Positions 8,201 to 17,042 of a stretch of DNA of 64,000 nt are shown here, piece after piece. The translations under genes were made by a program, and so were the position numbers. The notes under the pieces are model-generated. The model had not been told where the DNA came from, did not search any database, and saw nothing but the letters and a program-made list of their open reading frames with translations. Source of the DNA: Geodermatophilus pulveris. Its GTDB lineage: Bacteria > Actinomycetota > Actinomycetes > Mycobacteriales > Geodermatophilaceae. Within the stretch, counting starts at the first letter, position 1. Every line of letters starts with the position of its first letter. The stretch is from contig NZ_FZOO01000002.1 in assembly GCF_900188375.1 (NCBI RefSeq), forward strand, positions 62,001-126,000, read 5' to 3'.

Positions 8201-8303
8201 GGGGCACCTCACGGGGGTCGGCGGCGGCTGTGCGCGGGGCGCCGGGCAGTCTGCCAGCCGCGGGCGGTGCCCGCCTGCCCACCGGCCCGGTCCGGCGTCT
8301 CGA

Positions 8304-8317
8304 CCGTTATGCCTCAC
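8304..8317 (+). repeat. Dispersed 14-bp motif, copy 1
   Basis: CCGTTATGCCTCAC is the weakest copy (four changes from CCGTTATCCCCAAC). It lies between the MBL gene start and the end of the Rv1733c-like gene and is oriented on + like the other copies left of dif. Confidence 0.5.
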
Positions 8318-8352
8318 TGCAGGACAGCACCGGTGCGGCTGGCCCCGGCGGC

Positions 8353-8943
8353 TCAGGGGACCCGCCGGCTCCAGGTGGGCTCGACCCGGGCCCACTCGCG
8401 GGTCCAGTACCGGTCGCGCTGCCGCTCCAGCAGCCGGCACAGCGCGGCGTGCAGGAGGACGACGGTGCCGAGGCCGCCGGCCCACCCGACGACGACCAGC
8501 ACCAGGGTGCTGCGGCGCACCTCCGCCGGGCTGATCGGCTCGTCGGCGCGGCGGCCGTCGGCGGTCGTCCACAGCGTCAGGGTGTCGCCGGCGCGGGTGT
8601 GCGGCGAGGCGGGGACGGCGCCGGTCGCCGGGGTCCCGGCGGGGGAGGTCCACCGCGCCGGGACGGGGACGCGCAGCCGGGGCGGGGCGTCCCGGGGGGC
8701 CACGGCGTCGGCGGTCGCGACGGCGGTGACCCGGGTGCGCTCCTCCGCCTGCGCCGCGGCCATGGCGGCGAGGTCGGACCGGACGACGGTGCCCACGGTG
8801 AGCGCGACCGGCACGGACAGCAGCACGACGAGCAGCACGAGCAGCCGGGACACCCGCTCCACCGTGTCGACCCCGCGGCCGGCCGGGACGCAGCCGAGGG
8901 CGAGCCGGCGGACCCGGCGGGCGAGCGGACCGCGGGGTGCCAT
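8353..8943 (-). CDS. Rv1733c-like two-pass membrane protein
   Basis: 196 residues. A basic N-terminus leads into a membrane segment (RLLVLLVVLLSVPVALTVGTVV), then an approximately 100-residue extracytoplasmic domain with the sequence ARWTSPAGTPATGAVP...GDTLTLWTTADGR, a second membrane segment (TLVLVVVGWAGGLGTVVLL) and a basic tail (RQRDRYWTREWARVEPTW). This layout and the W-R-x-G/P...W..DG pattern match the mycobacterial Rv1733c family, a dormancy-associated antigen in M. tuberculosis. Its molecular role is unknown. It stands alone, with 120 bases of upstream sequence before oleD's 3' end. Confidence 0.75.
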   Translation of the reverse strand: MAPRGPLARRVRRLALGCVPAGRGVDTVERVSRLLVLLVVLLSVPVALTVGTVVRSDLAAMAAAQAEERTRVTAVATADAVAPRDAPPRLRVPVPARWTSPAGTPATGAVPASPHTRAGDTLTLWTTADGRRADEPISPAEVRRSTLVLVVVGWAGGLGTVVLLHAALCRLLERQRDRYWTREWARVEPTWSRRVP

Positions 8944-9064
8944 CGCCTCGCCTCCCCCGTCGCCGGACCGCTGCAGCGTGCGACCGGCCGCGCCGGCCGG
9001 GAAGGGTCGCAGGTCCCGGGTTCACCCTCCCCGGTGACGACCGGCGCCGCCCTCGCCCGCGCGC

Positions 9065-10039
9065 TCAGGCCGGGGCGCCGCCGGCCCAGGCGCGCAGCCG
9101 GGCGAACCCCTCGTCCAGGCCCACCCGCGGCACCCAGCCGAGGGCCGCCCGCGTGCGCCGCTGGTCGAACCAGTGCGCGGTGGCCAGCTGCTCGGCCAGG
9201 AAGCGGGTCATCGGCGGCGTCGCCCGGCGCCGGGACACCGCCCACACCGCCTCCACCACGGCACCGGCCGCGTACGCCGCGGCGAAGGGGACCCGGCCGC
9301 GCGGCCCGGGCACCCCGGCGGCCCGGCACAGCCGGTGCAGCACCTCGGCGACCGGGCGGGGTTCGCCGTTGGACACGACCAGGGCCTCCCCGTGCACCGG
9401 CCCGCAGGCGTCGACGGCGGCCACCAGGGCGGCCGCGGCGTTGTCGACGTAGGTGGTGTCGATCAGCGCGGCGCCCGAGCCGATGACCGGCAGCCGCCCG
9501 GCCCGGGCCCGCGCGACGATGCGCCCGACCAGCTGGGTGTCGCCCGGGCCCCACACCAGGTGCGGGCGGACGGCGAGCACCGCCAGGGCGGGGGAGTCCG
9601 CGGCCAGCGCGTCCTGCTCGGCGACGGCCTTGGAGCGGGCGTAGCGCCCGCGGGCGCGCGCCGGGTCGGCCGGCCCCGCGCCGACCCCGACCAGCGCGGT
9701 CCCGGCGTGCGCCACGGACGGGGAGGAGACGTGCACCAGCCGGCCCACCCCCTCGGCCCGGCAGGCGCCGACGACGGCGCGGGTGCCGCCGACGTTGGCC
9801 GCCGCGTACTCCGCCCACGGCCCGGTCACGTCGACCTTCGCGGCCAGGTGCAGCACGGCGTCCTGCCCCCGGGCGGCGCGCCGCACGGCGGCCGGGTCGG
9901 CGACGTCGCCGAGCACCTCCCGGCACGGCAGGCCGGCCGGCCGGCGCTGCAGCACGGTCACCTCGTCGCCCCGGTCGAGCAGCGCGCTGGCGGTGGCCCG
10001 GCCGAGCATCCCGCTCGCCCCGGTGACCAGCACCCTCAC
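9065..10039 (-). CDS. oleD: OleD: NADPH-dependent 2-alkyl-3-ketoacid reductase
   Basis: 324 residues of the extended SDR/3-beta-hydroxysteroid dehydrogenase type. The start VRVLVTGASGMLGRATASAL has the GxxGxxG cofactor loop; the YxxxK catalytic pair is in RYARSKAVAEQ; VRPHLVWGPGD and DTTYVDNAAAAL are standard family motifs. In the olefin pathway OleD reduces the beta-keto acid made by OleA to a beta-hydroxy acid. The position as last gene after oleA and oleBC makes this function much more likely than a steroid enzyme. GTG 10039 begins 10 bases after the oleBC stop, with no clear Shine-Dalgarno, suggesting translational coupling. Confidence 0.87.
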   Translation of the reverse strand: MRVLVTGASGMLGRATASALLDRGDEVTVLQRRPAGLPCREVLGDVADPAAVRRAARGQDAVLHLAAKVDVTGPWAEYAAANVGGTRAVVGACRAEGVGRLVHVSSPSVAHAGTALVGVGAGPADPARARGRYARSKAVAEQDALAADSPALAVLAVRPHLVWGPGDTQLVGRIVARARAGRLPVIGSGAALIDTTYVDNAAAALVAAVDACGPVHGEALVVSNGEPRPVAEVLHRLCRAAGVPGPRGRVPFAAAYAAGAVVEAVWAVSRRRATPPMTRFLAEQLATAHWFDQRRTRAALGWVPRVGLDEGFARLRAWAGGAPA

Positions 10040-10049
10040 GCCGGCGCGC

Positions 10050-12623
10050 TCACGGCCGGCGGGCTCCGGCCAGCAGCCGCGCGGCGCGGCGGGCGACCTC
10101 GGCGCGGTCCACCTTCGACTGGTGGCGGACGTCCACCGGCAGCCGGCCGGTGACCAGCACGGCGGCGACGTCGACGCCGGCGGCGGCGCGCACCGCGTCG
10201 GCGAGGTCGGTGCCGGCCGGCCGCAGCCGGCCCGACCGGCCCGTGCCGCCGGCGGGGACCACGACCACGACCACGACCTGCGTGCCCGCGGGGCCCACGC
10301 CGACGGCCGCGGCGGACGCGACGCCGGCCACCCGCTCCACCCGCTGCTCGACACCGACGGGGGTGACCGGGCCGGACGCGGTGGTGACGACGTGCGGCAG
10401 GCGGCCCTCGACCCACAGCCGGCCCTCGGCGTCCAGGTGCCCGACGTCGCCGGTGCGGTGCCAGCCCGGGTCCCGGGACGAGGCGCGCTCGACCACCCAC
10501 ACGGCGTCGTAGCGGTCCTTGACGTGGGCGGCCCGCACGCACACCTCGCCGGTGGTGCCGGGGGTGCCGGTGAGCGGGCCGTCGGCCGCGCCGGCCGCCG
10601 ACAGCGGGCTGACCCGGACGTCGACGCCGGGCAGCGGCCGGCCCACGCAGACCCCGTCCCCGTCGCCGGCGGCCTCGATGCCGGCCAGGGACACGTCGGT
10701 GACCGGCAGCACCTCGGTCATCCCGTAGGGGGTGTGCGGCTCGGCGGCCGGCAGCACCTGCCGCAGCCCGCGCAGCAGCGCGGCGGGGACCGGCGCCCCG
10801 GCCGACATGAGCAGCCGGACCCGCCCGAGGGCGGCCCGCCGGTCGCCGGGGAGGTCCGCGGCGGTGGCCGCGACCCGCCGCAGCGCGGCCGGCGAGGCGA
10901 ACACCACCGTGGCGTCGACGGCGGCCGCGGCGTCGGCCAGCGCGGCGGCGGTCAGCGAGCCAGGTGCGGTGACGTCGACGTCGGGCACCGCGGAGCCGAT
11001 GCCGAGGGCGGGGCCGAGGATGGCGAACGGCGCGAAGGCGGCGACCAGCCGGTCGCCGTCGCCCAGGCCGTAGGTGGCCGCCACCAGCTCCAGCTGGGCG
11101 GCGGCCTGGCGGTGGGTGTAGACGACGCCCTTGGCCGGGCCCGTGGCCCCGGAGGTGAACAGCACGGCGCAGTCGGCGTCCACCGGTGGCTCGGCCGGCG
11201 CGGGGGAGGTGCGGCCGAGCGCCGCCAGCCCGGCCAGGGTGTGCCCGGCCCGCAGCGCCCGCCGCGCGGCCGGTGGCACGTCGCCGGCGGCGATCCACGT
11301 CCCGGGCAGGCGCATGAGGCGCGCGGCGGCCAGCCCTCGCGCGCTGCCGACGACGTGGTCGACGGCCGCGCTGTGCAGGGCCCGGCGCATGCCGGCCAGG
11401 CCCAGGCCCTTGTCCGCGACGACGACCACCGCGCCGGCCCGCCACACCGCGTACACGGTGGCGGTGAGGTCGGCCGAGGGCTCCACCAGCAGCGCCACCC
11501 GCTGCCCCGGGCGCACCCCGGACGCGGCCAGCCCGGCGGCCAGGTCGGCCACCCGGCGGGACAGCGCCGACCAGCTGACCGTCGTCCCGCCGACCTCGAC
11601 CACGGCCGGCGTGTCGTCGTCCGCCCGCCGGTCCAGGGCCGACCACAGCCGGCGCCCGGCGTCCCCGGCCGGGCGGGCGGCCACCGCGTCGTGCCCGGCG
11701 TCGCGCCCGGCCTGCAGGTCCGCGACCCACCGGGCGACCGCGCCGGCGTACTCCGGGGCGTCCTCGGGCAGCAGGTGCGAGGCGCCCTCGTAGCGGTGCA
11801 GCCGGGCGTGCGGCAGCCGGCCGCGCAGGTCGGTGAGGTAGCGCTCGCCGAAGACCGGGTCGCGCGGGCCCCACAGCAGCAGCGCCGGGACGTCCAGGGT
11901 GCGCACGCCCTCGGCGATCGCCTCCTGCACCGGCCGGGAGGGGTGGTCGGCGGCGAAGGGGATGTCGGCGACGAAGTCCCCGACGGCGTGCCGCCGCGCC
12001 GCCGACCGGTAGGGGGCCGCGAAGGCGTCGCGCACGTCGGCGGGCAGCGCCGGCCGGGACAGCGCGGTGGTGGCCCGGACGAACACCGGGGTGCCGACGG
12101 TGACCGCCGCCCGCACCCCGGGGGCGGAGGCCAGCCGGATCAGCGCCGGCCCGAGGTCGCCCTCGGGCATGGCGACGGCGGTGTTGGCCAGCACGACGCC
12201 GCGCAGCTGCGGGCGGTGCGCCAGCGCCCAGCCCAGGGAGATGACCCCGCCCCAGTCGTGGCCGACGGTGACCACCGGGCCGGTGACGCCCAGGGCCGCG
12301 GTGAGGTCGCCGAGGTCGGCCACCCGCTGCGCCAGCGACCGCGGGGCGGGGAGGCGGTCGGAGAAGCCCATGCCGAGGTGGTCGGGGGCGACCACCCGCC
12401 AGCCCGGCGGTGCGGCGGCCACCAGCCGGCGCCACAGGTAGGACCAGGTGGGGTTGCCGTGGACGCACAGCAGGGTGCCCACCGGGTCGGCCACCCCGTT
12501 GTCGAGGACGTGCCAGCAGTGCTCGGCGCCCCCGGCGTCGGTGACGCGGACGGTGCGCGACCAGGCGGGGTCCAGGCCCGGGAGCGCCGGCGGGACGGCG
12601 GTGGGGGTGCCGGCGGCCCTCAC
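10050..12623 (-). CDS. oleBC: OleBC fusion: alpha/beta hydrolase plus beta-lactone synthetase
   Basis: 857 residues with two domains. Residues 1-305 are a haloalkane-dehalogenase-like alpha/beta hydrolase: HGNPTW oxyanion loop (55-60), nucleophile Asp123 in GHDWGG, acid Asp255 and His283 in GASH (OleB, which decarboxylates beta-lactones to olefins). Residues about 325-857 are an acyl-CoA-synthetase-like domain with P-loop TSGATGPAKG (490-499), a YGMTE motif and a near-C-terminal catalytic Lys in HQSK (OleC, beta-lactone synthetase). Fused OleBC is known from actinobacteria. GTG 12623 overlaps the oleA stop by four bases. The product may be released as a beta-lactone or as an internal olefin; sequence alone does not decide. 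Confidence 0.9.
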   Translation of the reverse strand: MRAAGTPTAVPPALPGLDPAWSRTVRVTDAGGAEHCWHVLDNGVADPVGTLLCVHGNPTWSYLWRRLVAAAPPGWRVVAPDHLGMGFSDRLPAPRSLAQRVADLGDLTAALGVTGPVVTVGHDWGGVISLGWALAHRPQLRGVVLANTAVAMPEGDLGPALIRLASAPGVRAAVTVGTPVFVRATTALSRPALPADVRDAFAAPYRSAARRHAVGDFVADIPFAADHPSRPVQEAIAEGVRTLDVPALLLWGPRDPVFGERYLTDLRGRLPHARLHRYEGASHLLPEDAPEYAGAVARWVADLQAGRDAGHDAVAARPAGDAGRRLWSALDRRADDDTPAVVEVGGTTVSWSALSRRVADLAAGLAASGVRPGQRVALLVEPSADLTATVYAVWRAGAVVVVADKGLGLAGMRRALHSAAVDHVVGSARGLAAARLMRLPGTWIAAGDVPPAARRALRAGHTLAGLAALGRTSPAPAEPPVDADCAVLFTSGATGPAKGVVYTHRQAAAQLELVAATYGLGDGDRLVAAFAPFAILGPALGIGSAVPDVDVTAPGSLTAAALADAAAAVDATVVFASPAALRRVAATAADLPGDRRAALGRVRLLMSAGAPVPAALLRGLRQVLPAAEPHTPYGMTEVLPVTDVSLAGIEAAGDGDGVCVGRPLPGVDVRVSPLSAAGAADGPLTGTPGTTGEVCVRAAHVKDRYDAVWVVERASSRDPGWHRTGDVGHLDAEGRLWVEGRLPHVVTTASGPVTPVGVEQRVERVAGVASAAAVGVGPAGTQVVVVVVVPAGGTGRSGRLRPAGTDLADAVRAAAGVDVAAVLVTGRLPVDVRHQSKVDRAEVARRAARLLAGARRP

Positions 12624-13645
12624 CAGGCGATCTCGAGGCAGGAGGCGTTCAGGCCCGAGCCGATGCCCATGAGCAGCACCCGGTCGCCGTCGACCAGGGA
12701 GTCCTGCCGGTCGGCCAGCGTGAAGGGCACCGACGCCGGGCCCAGGTTGCCGCGGGTGGGGAAGGTCGTGGGCACCCGTGCCGGGTCGATGCCGAACCGG
12801 TCGCACATGGCCTGGGTGTGCACCTTGGAGACCTGGTGGACGATGTAGCGCTCCATGCCGCGGGACCAGTCGAACTCCGCGGCGGCCTCCTCCCAGAGGT
12901 CCGCGGACAGGTTCAGCCCGGCGTCCAGCAGCCCCTTGAGGTCGGTGCGCATGAGGTCGTTGTCGCCGATGCACAGCCCGTGGTGCTCGCTGCCCGACCG
13001 GCTGGCCGAGCCGACCAGCCGGTGCCCGCCCGGGTGCTCGTCGGCGCGGCCCAGCACCATCGCCGCGGCACCGGAGCCCAGGGTCAGGGTGGCGAACTGC
13101 GCGAGCACGTCCTTGGAGGTGGTGTCCGGGCCGTCGAGGCGCTCGAGGGTGCGCTCCTGCACCGGCCGGGAGTCCTCCCCGTTGACGATGAGGGCGTACT
13201 CGACCATCCCCGAGTCGATCATCGCGGCGGCCAGCTCCATGCCGTTGACGAACCCCAGGCAGGCGTTCGTGACGTCGAAGTTCTGGCAGGAGCGGGGCAG
13301 GCCCAGCGCGTGGTGCACCTCGACCGCGGTCGAGGGCTCCAGGTGCCGGCGGCTCACCGAGGTGTTCACCATCAGGCCGATGGCCGCGGGGTCCACGCCG
13401 CTCTCGCTGATGGCCTTGGCGCCGGCGGTGGCCGCGCCGTCGACGAAGGTGACGCCGTCGGCCCACCAGCGCCGCTCCCGGATGCCGGCCAGCCGCTCGA
13501 GCAGGCCGGGCCGCAGCCCCACCCGCCGGTAGGTGCCGGCGAGGGCCTCGTCGAACGCGTCGGAGGTCACCACCCGGGAGGCGTCGGCCGTCTGCACGGC
13601 CAGGACCGCCGTGTTGGTGAACCGGTGCGTGGCGTTACCGCTCAT
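12620..13645 (-). CDS. oleA: OleA: thiolase-fold head-to-head acyl-CoA condensing enzyme
   Basis: 341 residues, KAS III-like. Catalytic Cys129 is in DVTNACLGF; Glu103 in HLEPSTA matches the OleA-specific glutamate that ordinary FabH lacks; His270 is in YIVHQVSK and Asn300 in TRGNLGPAS. OleA condenses two fatty acyl-CoAs to a beta-keto acid. The gene is first in the oleA-oleBC-oleD order. ATG 13645 gives the usual length; no strong Shine-Dalgarno precedes it. An annotation as plain 3-oxoacyl-ACP synthase III would miss the pathway. Confidence 0.92.
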   Translation of the reverse strand: MSGNATHRFTNTAVLAVQTADASRVVTSDAFDEALAGTYRRVGLRPGLLERLAGIRERRWWADGVTFVDGAATAGAKAISESGVDPAAIGLMVNTSVSRRHLEPSTAVEVHHALGLPRSCQNFDVTNACLGFVNGMELAAAMIDSGMVEYALIVNGEDSRPVQERTLERLDGPDTTSKDVLAQFATLTLGSGAAAMVLGRADEHPGGHRLVGSASRSGSEHHGLCIGDNDLMRTDLKGLLDAGLNLSADLWEEAAAEFDWSRGMERYIVHQVSKVHTQAMCDRFGIDPARVPTTFPTRGNLGPASVPFTLADRQDSLVDGDRVLLMGIGSGLNASCLEIAW

Positions 13646-13931
13646 CTGCTCGTATCAGTCCTCGGAGGGAGTCGTCTGTCGTGCCGGTGGCGCGTCGTCG
13701 GGTGGGGCTCGGGTCGGGCGTCGGGTGCGATGGGCCGCCGGTGGCGGGTACCCCGCCCGCGGCCCCGGTACCCGGCGCGCCGCGGTGGCGGTCCGCCAGG
13801 GGCGGGCCACCGGTCCGGTGCACGTCGCCGGGGCAACGACGGGCTGCGGATCGGTGTTCCTGGTGCCCGAGCGTCCCACTGCGGTGTGACGGCCGCGTTC
13901 CGCACCCGTCGGTCGGCGCCGCGGGTGCCGG

Positions 13932-15314
13932 TCAGCGGACGACCAGCACGTCCCCGAAGCCGGCCGCGTGCCGGCTGGTGAAGGGGTAGCTCCCGGGGCG
14001 GTCGGGCGCCGGGAAGGTCAGCAGGCTCCCGGCCGGGACCACGACGTCGAAGGAGCCGTCGTCCGCGGTGAGCGTGACCCCGGTGTCGGTCGGGTTGTGC
14101 ACCGACACCTGCGCGCCCGCGGCGACGGGTGCCCCGACGTGGAACCGCGCCGGGTCGACCAGCACGGTCACCGACAGCTCCCCGTGGTCGTGGCCGGCCA
14201 TGCCCGCCGCCGGGGCCGATGCCGCCGGCGGCGGGCCGGCGGCCGGGACCGGCGCGGCACCCGCGGCCGGGGGAGGGGAGGCCGCCAGCGCCACGGCCAC
14301 GGCGACGGTGGCCAGCATGACGGCGACCTCGACGGCGGCGAACCGCCGGAAGGCCCCCGGCCGCCCGCTGCGCAGCCGGGGCAGCGTGTGCCGCCGGTGC
14401 GCCCGGCCCAGGACGCCGAGGGCCACCAGCGCCGCCGTCTTGGCCAGCAGCAGGACCCCGTAGCCGCTGCCCAGGACGGCCCCCGGCGCGGCACTGCGGC
14501 CCAGCACGAGCCAGGCGGCCAGCAGGCCGGAGGCCCCCGTGGCCAGGGAGCAGGCCAGCGCCACGGTGCTGAACCGGCCCGCGGCGGCCACCTGGTCCGG
14601 CACGGACCGGCCGTGCAGCAGCAGGGCGAGCAGCCCGCCCACCCAGGCGGCCGCGGCCACCACGTGCACCGCCAGGGTGGCCACCGCCGGCACGTGGTCC
14701 GCGGCCGCCGCGGAGTGGCCGGTCAGGACGGCGGGGACGACCAGCCCGCACACCGCGACCGCCAGCAGCAGGCCGGCCGGCAGCGCACCGGTGCACCGCC
14801 GGGCGAGCACGGCCACCAGGCCGGCCGCGCCCAGGACCACCGCCGCCGCGCGCCCCGCGGGCAGGTCGGTGAGGAAGACGCCCACGGCCGCCGCCGGGAC
14901 CGCGGTGGGCGCGGTGCCGAGCACGTCGGCCACGGTGAGCAGGGCGGCGGCCGCGGCGCAGGCGGCCCAGGCCAGCGCCCACGGCGAGGCCGCCCGCACC
15001 GCGCGGCGCGACGCCGCGGGCAGCCGGCCGCCGGCGCCGGGGAGCAGCACGGCGGCGAACAGCAGCGACCCGACCGTGCCGACGGCGGCGACCCGCCCGG
15101 CCAGCGTGGCCACCGGCAGCCCCCAGGCGACCAGCGGCCCGGCCTGCGCCAGCGCGGGCGGCGGCGTGGCCGGGCGGCCCCCGCCGAGCACGAGGGCCAG
15201 CACGAGCACCCCGAGGAGCCCGGCGGCGGCCGCCACGAGGGCCGGCAGCGGGGAGGGCGGCGCGGCGGGAGGGGAGGCCGGCCCGGCGGTCAGCGTCCCG
15301 GGCCCGGTGCTCAC
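13932..15314 (-). CDS. copD: CopD-family copper transport protein with C-terminal cupredoxin-like domain
   Basis: 460 residues. Residues 1 to about 365 contain eight or more hydrophobic helices with the CopD pattern (VGTVGSLLFAAVLLPG; HVVAAAAWVGGLLALLLHGR; RFSTVALACSLATGASGLLAAWLV) thought to move copper across the membrane. After a Pro/Ala linker comes MAGHDHGELSVTVLVDPARF and a beta-rich tail ending GDVLVVR that resembles a cupredoxin (the VHNPTD and SFDVVVPAGS strands). The tail lacks the Cys of a blue-copper centre but keeps His residues (GHDHG, SRHAAG). GTG 15314 overlaps the copC stop, so the pair is coupled. Confidence 0.82.
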   Translation of the reverse strand: MSTGPGTLTAGPASPPAAPPSPLPALVAAAAGLLGVLVLALVLGGGRPATPPPALAQAGPLVAWGLPVATLAGRVAAVGTVGSLLFAAVLLPGAGGRLPAASRRAVRAASPWALAWAACAAAAALLTVADVLGTAPTAVPAAAVGVFLTDLPAGRAAAVVLGAAGLVAVLARRCTGALPAGLLLAVAVCGLVVPAVLTGHSAAAADHVPAVATLAVHVVAAAAWVGGLLALLLHGRSVPDQVAAAGRFSTVALACSLATGASGLLAAWLVLGRSAAPGAVLGSGYGVLLLAKTAALVALGVLGRAHRRHTLPRLRSGRPGAFRRFAAVEVAVMLATVAVAVALAASPPPAAGAAPVPAAGPPPAASAPAAGMAGHDHGELSVTVLVDPARFHVGAPVAAGAQVSVHNPTDTGVTLTADDGSFDVVVPAGSLLTFPAPDRPGSYPFTSRHAAGFGDVLVVR

Positions 15315-15874
15315 GCCCGCCGCCGGGACCGCAGCAGGAGCAGCCCAGCCGCCGCGACGACGACCCCGGCCGCGCCGGCCACCAGCGGGCCGGTCCCCGG
15401 CGACGGCGCGGGCGGCGGCGGGACCGGCGCGGCGACCGCCCGGCCGGCGTCCGGCGGCCCGCCGGCGGCTGCCGGCGCCCCGGCCACGGTGAACGAGAAG
15501 GCGCCCGACACCGGGTGCCCGTCGGCGGAGGTCACCCGCCACGCGACGGTGTGCACCCCGCCGGCCGGGCCGGTCGCCAGCGGCTGGACCACCGTGCGGC
15601 CGCGCACCACCACCGCGCCCTGCGACACCACCGCGCCGTCCGGCCCGGTCACCACCACCCGGGTGCCCAGCGCCTGCGCCGGCGCGCCGAGCTCCAGCTC
15701 CACCTGTGCCGGCGGCACGGGCACCGTGGCGTCCGCTGCCGGCACCGTGGCGACCAGCTCGTCGTGCGCCCGGGCGGCCGGCGCACCGGCGCCCAGCAGG
15801 GCGAGGACGGCGGCGGTGAGCACCACGGCCACGCGGGCGGCCGGGCCGGCGGTGGGGACGGGGTGTCGTGGCAT
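15311..15874 (-). CDS. copC: CopC/YobA-type periplasmic copper-binding protein with C-terminal anchor
   Basis: 187 residues. The signal peptide (VAVVLTAAVLALLGAGAPAARA) is cleaved before HDELVATVPAADATV, so mature His1 is available for Cu(II) binding as in CopC. The later SADGHPVSGAFSF carries the second conserved His and the CopC fold's last strands. After a Pro-rich linker a single C-terminal helix (LVAGAAGVVVAAAGLLLL) and an RSRRRA tail anchor it to the membrane. It is the first gene of a copC-copD operon, divergent from the CHRD gene. Confidence 0.87.
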   Translation of the reverse strand: MPRHPVPTAGPAARVAVVLTAAVLALLGAGAPAARAHDELVATVPAADATVPVPPAQVELELGAPAQALGTRVVVTGPDGAVVSQGAVVVRGRTVVQPLATGPAGGVHTVAWRVTSADGHPVSGAFSFTVAGAPAAAGGPPDAGRAVAAPVPPPPAPSPGTGPLVAGAAGVVVAAAGLLLLRSRRRA

Positions 15875-16146
15875 GCCCGGCGTTCGTCCGCGGCGGCCCG
15901 CCCGGTTCTCCGGGGTGCGGCGACCGGCCGTCAGTGAACCGTTCGGGACCCGCGCCGCGAAGGTCGGTCACGGACGGCAACGGGCTCCCGGCGGACCAGC
16001 CGGGACCCGCCGTCCCAGGGCACTTCCCCGGCCCGGATCCACGGTGGGTGCTCCCCGGCCCACCCGTCCCACCGGTCGCGGTACCGAACCGCGGCCGGGC
16101 ACCCCGCCGGCCGGCGGCGGTGTCGCACCCGACTCGAGGAGTCCCC

Positions 16147-16917
16147 ATGCGCAAGGCACTCGCACTGCCCGCCGTCGCCCTGGCCGCGGCAGCGTTCCCG
16201 CTGCTCACCATGTCCCCGGCCCTCGCCGACCACAACGGCAGCTACCAGGCCGACCTGAGCGCGCTGAACCAGTCCGGCGTCACCGGGACCGGGATGGTCA
16301 CGCTGAACGAGGACTCGGCCACGGTCGTGATCGAGGCCTCCGGCCTGCTGGCCGGCGCTCCCCACGCCCAGCACTTCCACATCGGCGCCGAGGGCACCTG
16401 CCCGACCGACGCCGAGGACGGGGACGGCGACGGCTTCCTGAGCACCACCGAGGGTGCGCCCTTCTACGGGGCGATCGGGACCTCCCTGACCACCGGGGGC
16501 GACACCAGCCCGGACAGCGGCCTGGCCGTCGACCGGTTCCCGACGGCCGACGACGGCACGGTCACCTACGAGCGGACCTTCGACATCACCGAGGACGTGC
16601 AGGAGGCGTTCGCCGGCGGCACGGCGGTGCTGGTCCTGCACGGTGTCGACGAGGACGGCAGCGGCACCTACGACGGCGACGTCAAGAGCGACCTCGACCC
16701 GTCGCTCCCGATGGAGGCCACCGCTCCGGCCGCGTGCGGCGCGCTGGAGATGGCGCAGATGGGCACCACGCCCGTCGGCGGTGCCGAGACCGGTGGTGGC
16801 AGCACCACCGGCACCGAGCAGCAGGCCGCGATCGGCATCGGCGCCCTGGCGCTGACCGGTGCCGCTGCGGCCGGTGCGCTGGCCTACCGCCGTCGCCAGG
16901 CCGCCGACCGGGCCTGA
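16147..16917 (+). CDS. CHRD-domain secreted protein with a sortase-type C-terminus
   Basis: 256 residues. A signal peptide ends at SPALA-DHNG. The mature domain is CHRD-like: SYQADLSALNQSG...GTGMVTLNED; HAQHFHIG; AVLVLHGVD, a beta fold also found in chordin and bacterial surface proteins. The C-terminus carries TPVGGAETGGGST, then a hydrophobic helix (IGIGALALTGAAAAGALAY) and RRRQAADRA. This resembles a class F-type sorting signal, and the next gene encodes a sortase. The ATG at 16147 has GAGGAG five bases upstream. The role of CHRD proteins in bacteria is unknown; cell-wall attachment is inferred. Confidence 0.82.
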   Translation: MRKALALPAVALAAAAFPLLTMSPALADHNGSYQADLSALNQSGVTGTGMVTLNEDSATVVIEASGLLAGAPHAQHFHIGAEGTCPTDAEDGDGDGFLSTTEGAPFYGAIGTSLTTGGDTSPDSGLAVDRFPTADDGTVTYERTFDITEDVQEAFAGGTAVLVLHGVDEDGSGTYDGDVKSDLDPSLPMEATAPAACGALEMAQMGTTPVGGAETGGGSTTGTEQQAAIGIGALALTGAAAAGALAYRRRQAADRA

Positions 16918-16924
16918 CCGGCGA

Positions 16925-16966
16925 CCCGCGCCGCGCGGGGGTCCCCGGACCCCCGCGCGGCGCGGG
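16925..16966. terminator. Perfect 20-bp hairpin between the CHRD and sortase genes
   Basis: The arms at 16925-16944 and 16947-16966 are perfectly complementary with a two-base centre. There is no U-tract. It starts eight bases after the CHRD stop, so it probably terminates or attenuates transcription into the sortase gene, giving more CHRD protein than sortase. Confidence 0.7.
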
Positions 16967-17042
16967 CCCCGCACCCCGCGGCCGTGACCCCGCCGCACCC
17001 CACGGCCCTGATCCCGCCGTGCCCGAAGCCGGAGGCCCCCCA

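Noticed and set aside
5574..8282. A single 902-codon minus-strand frame covering the permease, minisatellite and part of the MBL gene
   Set aside because: The upstream part is antisense-frame noise and repeat-encoded. A good Shine-Dalgarno marks ATG 7025 and the MBL gene occupies another frame. The repeat-encoded extension is kept only as a hypothesis.
12620..13645. Housekeeping FabH (3-oxoacyl-ACP synthase III)
   Set aside because: The HLEPSTA glutamate, the adjacent fused OleBC and OleD, and the absence of other fab genes fit OleA instead.
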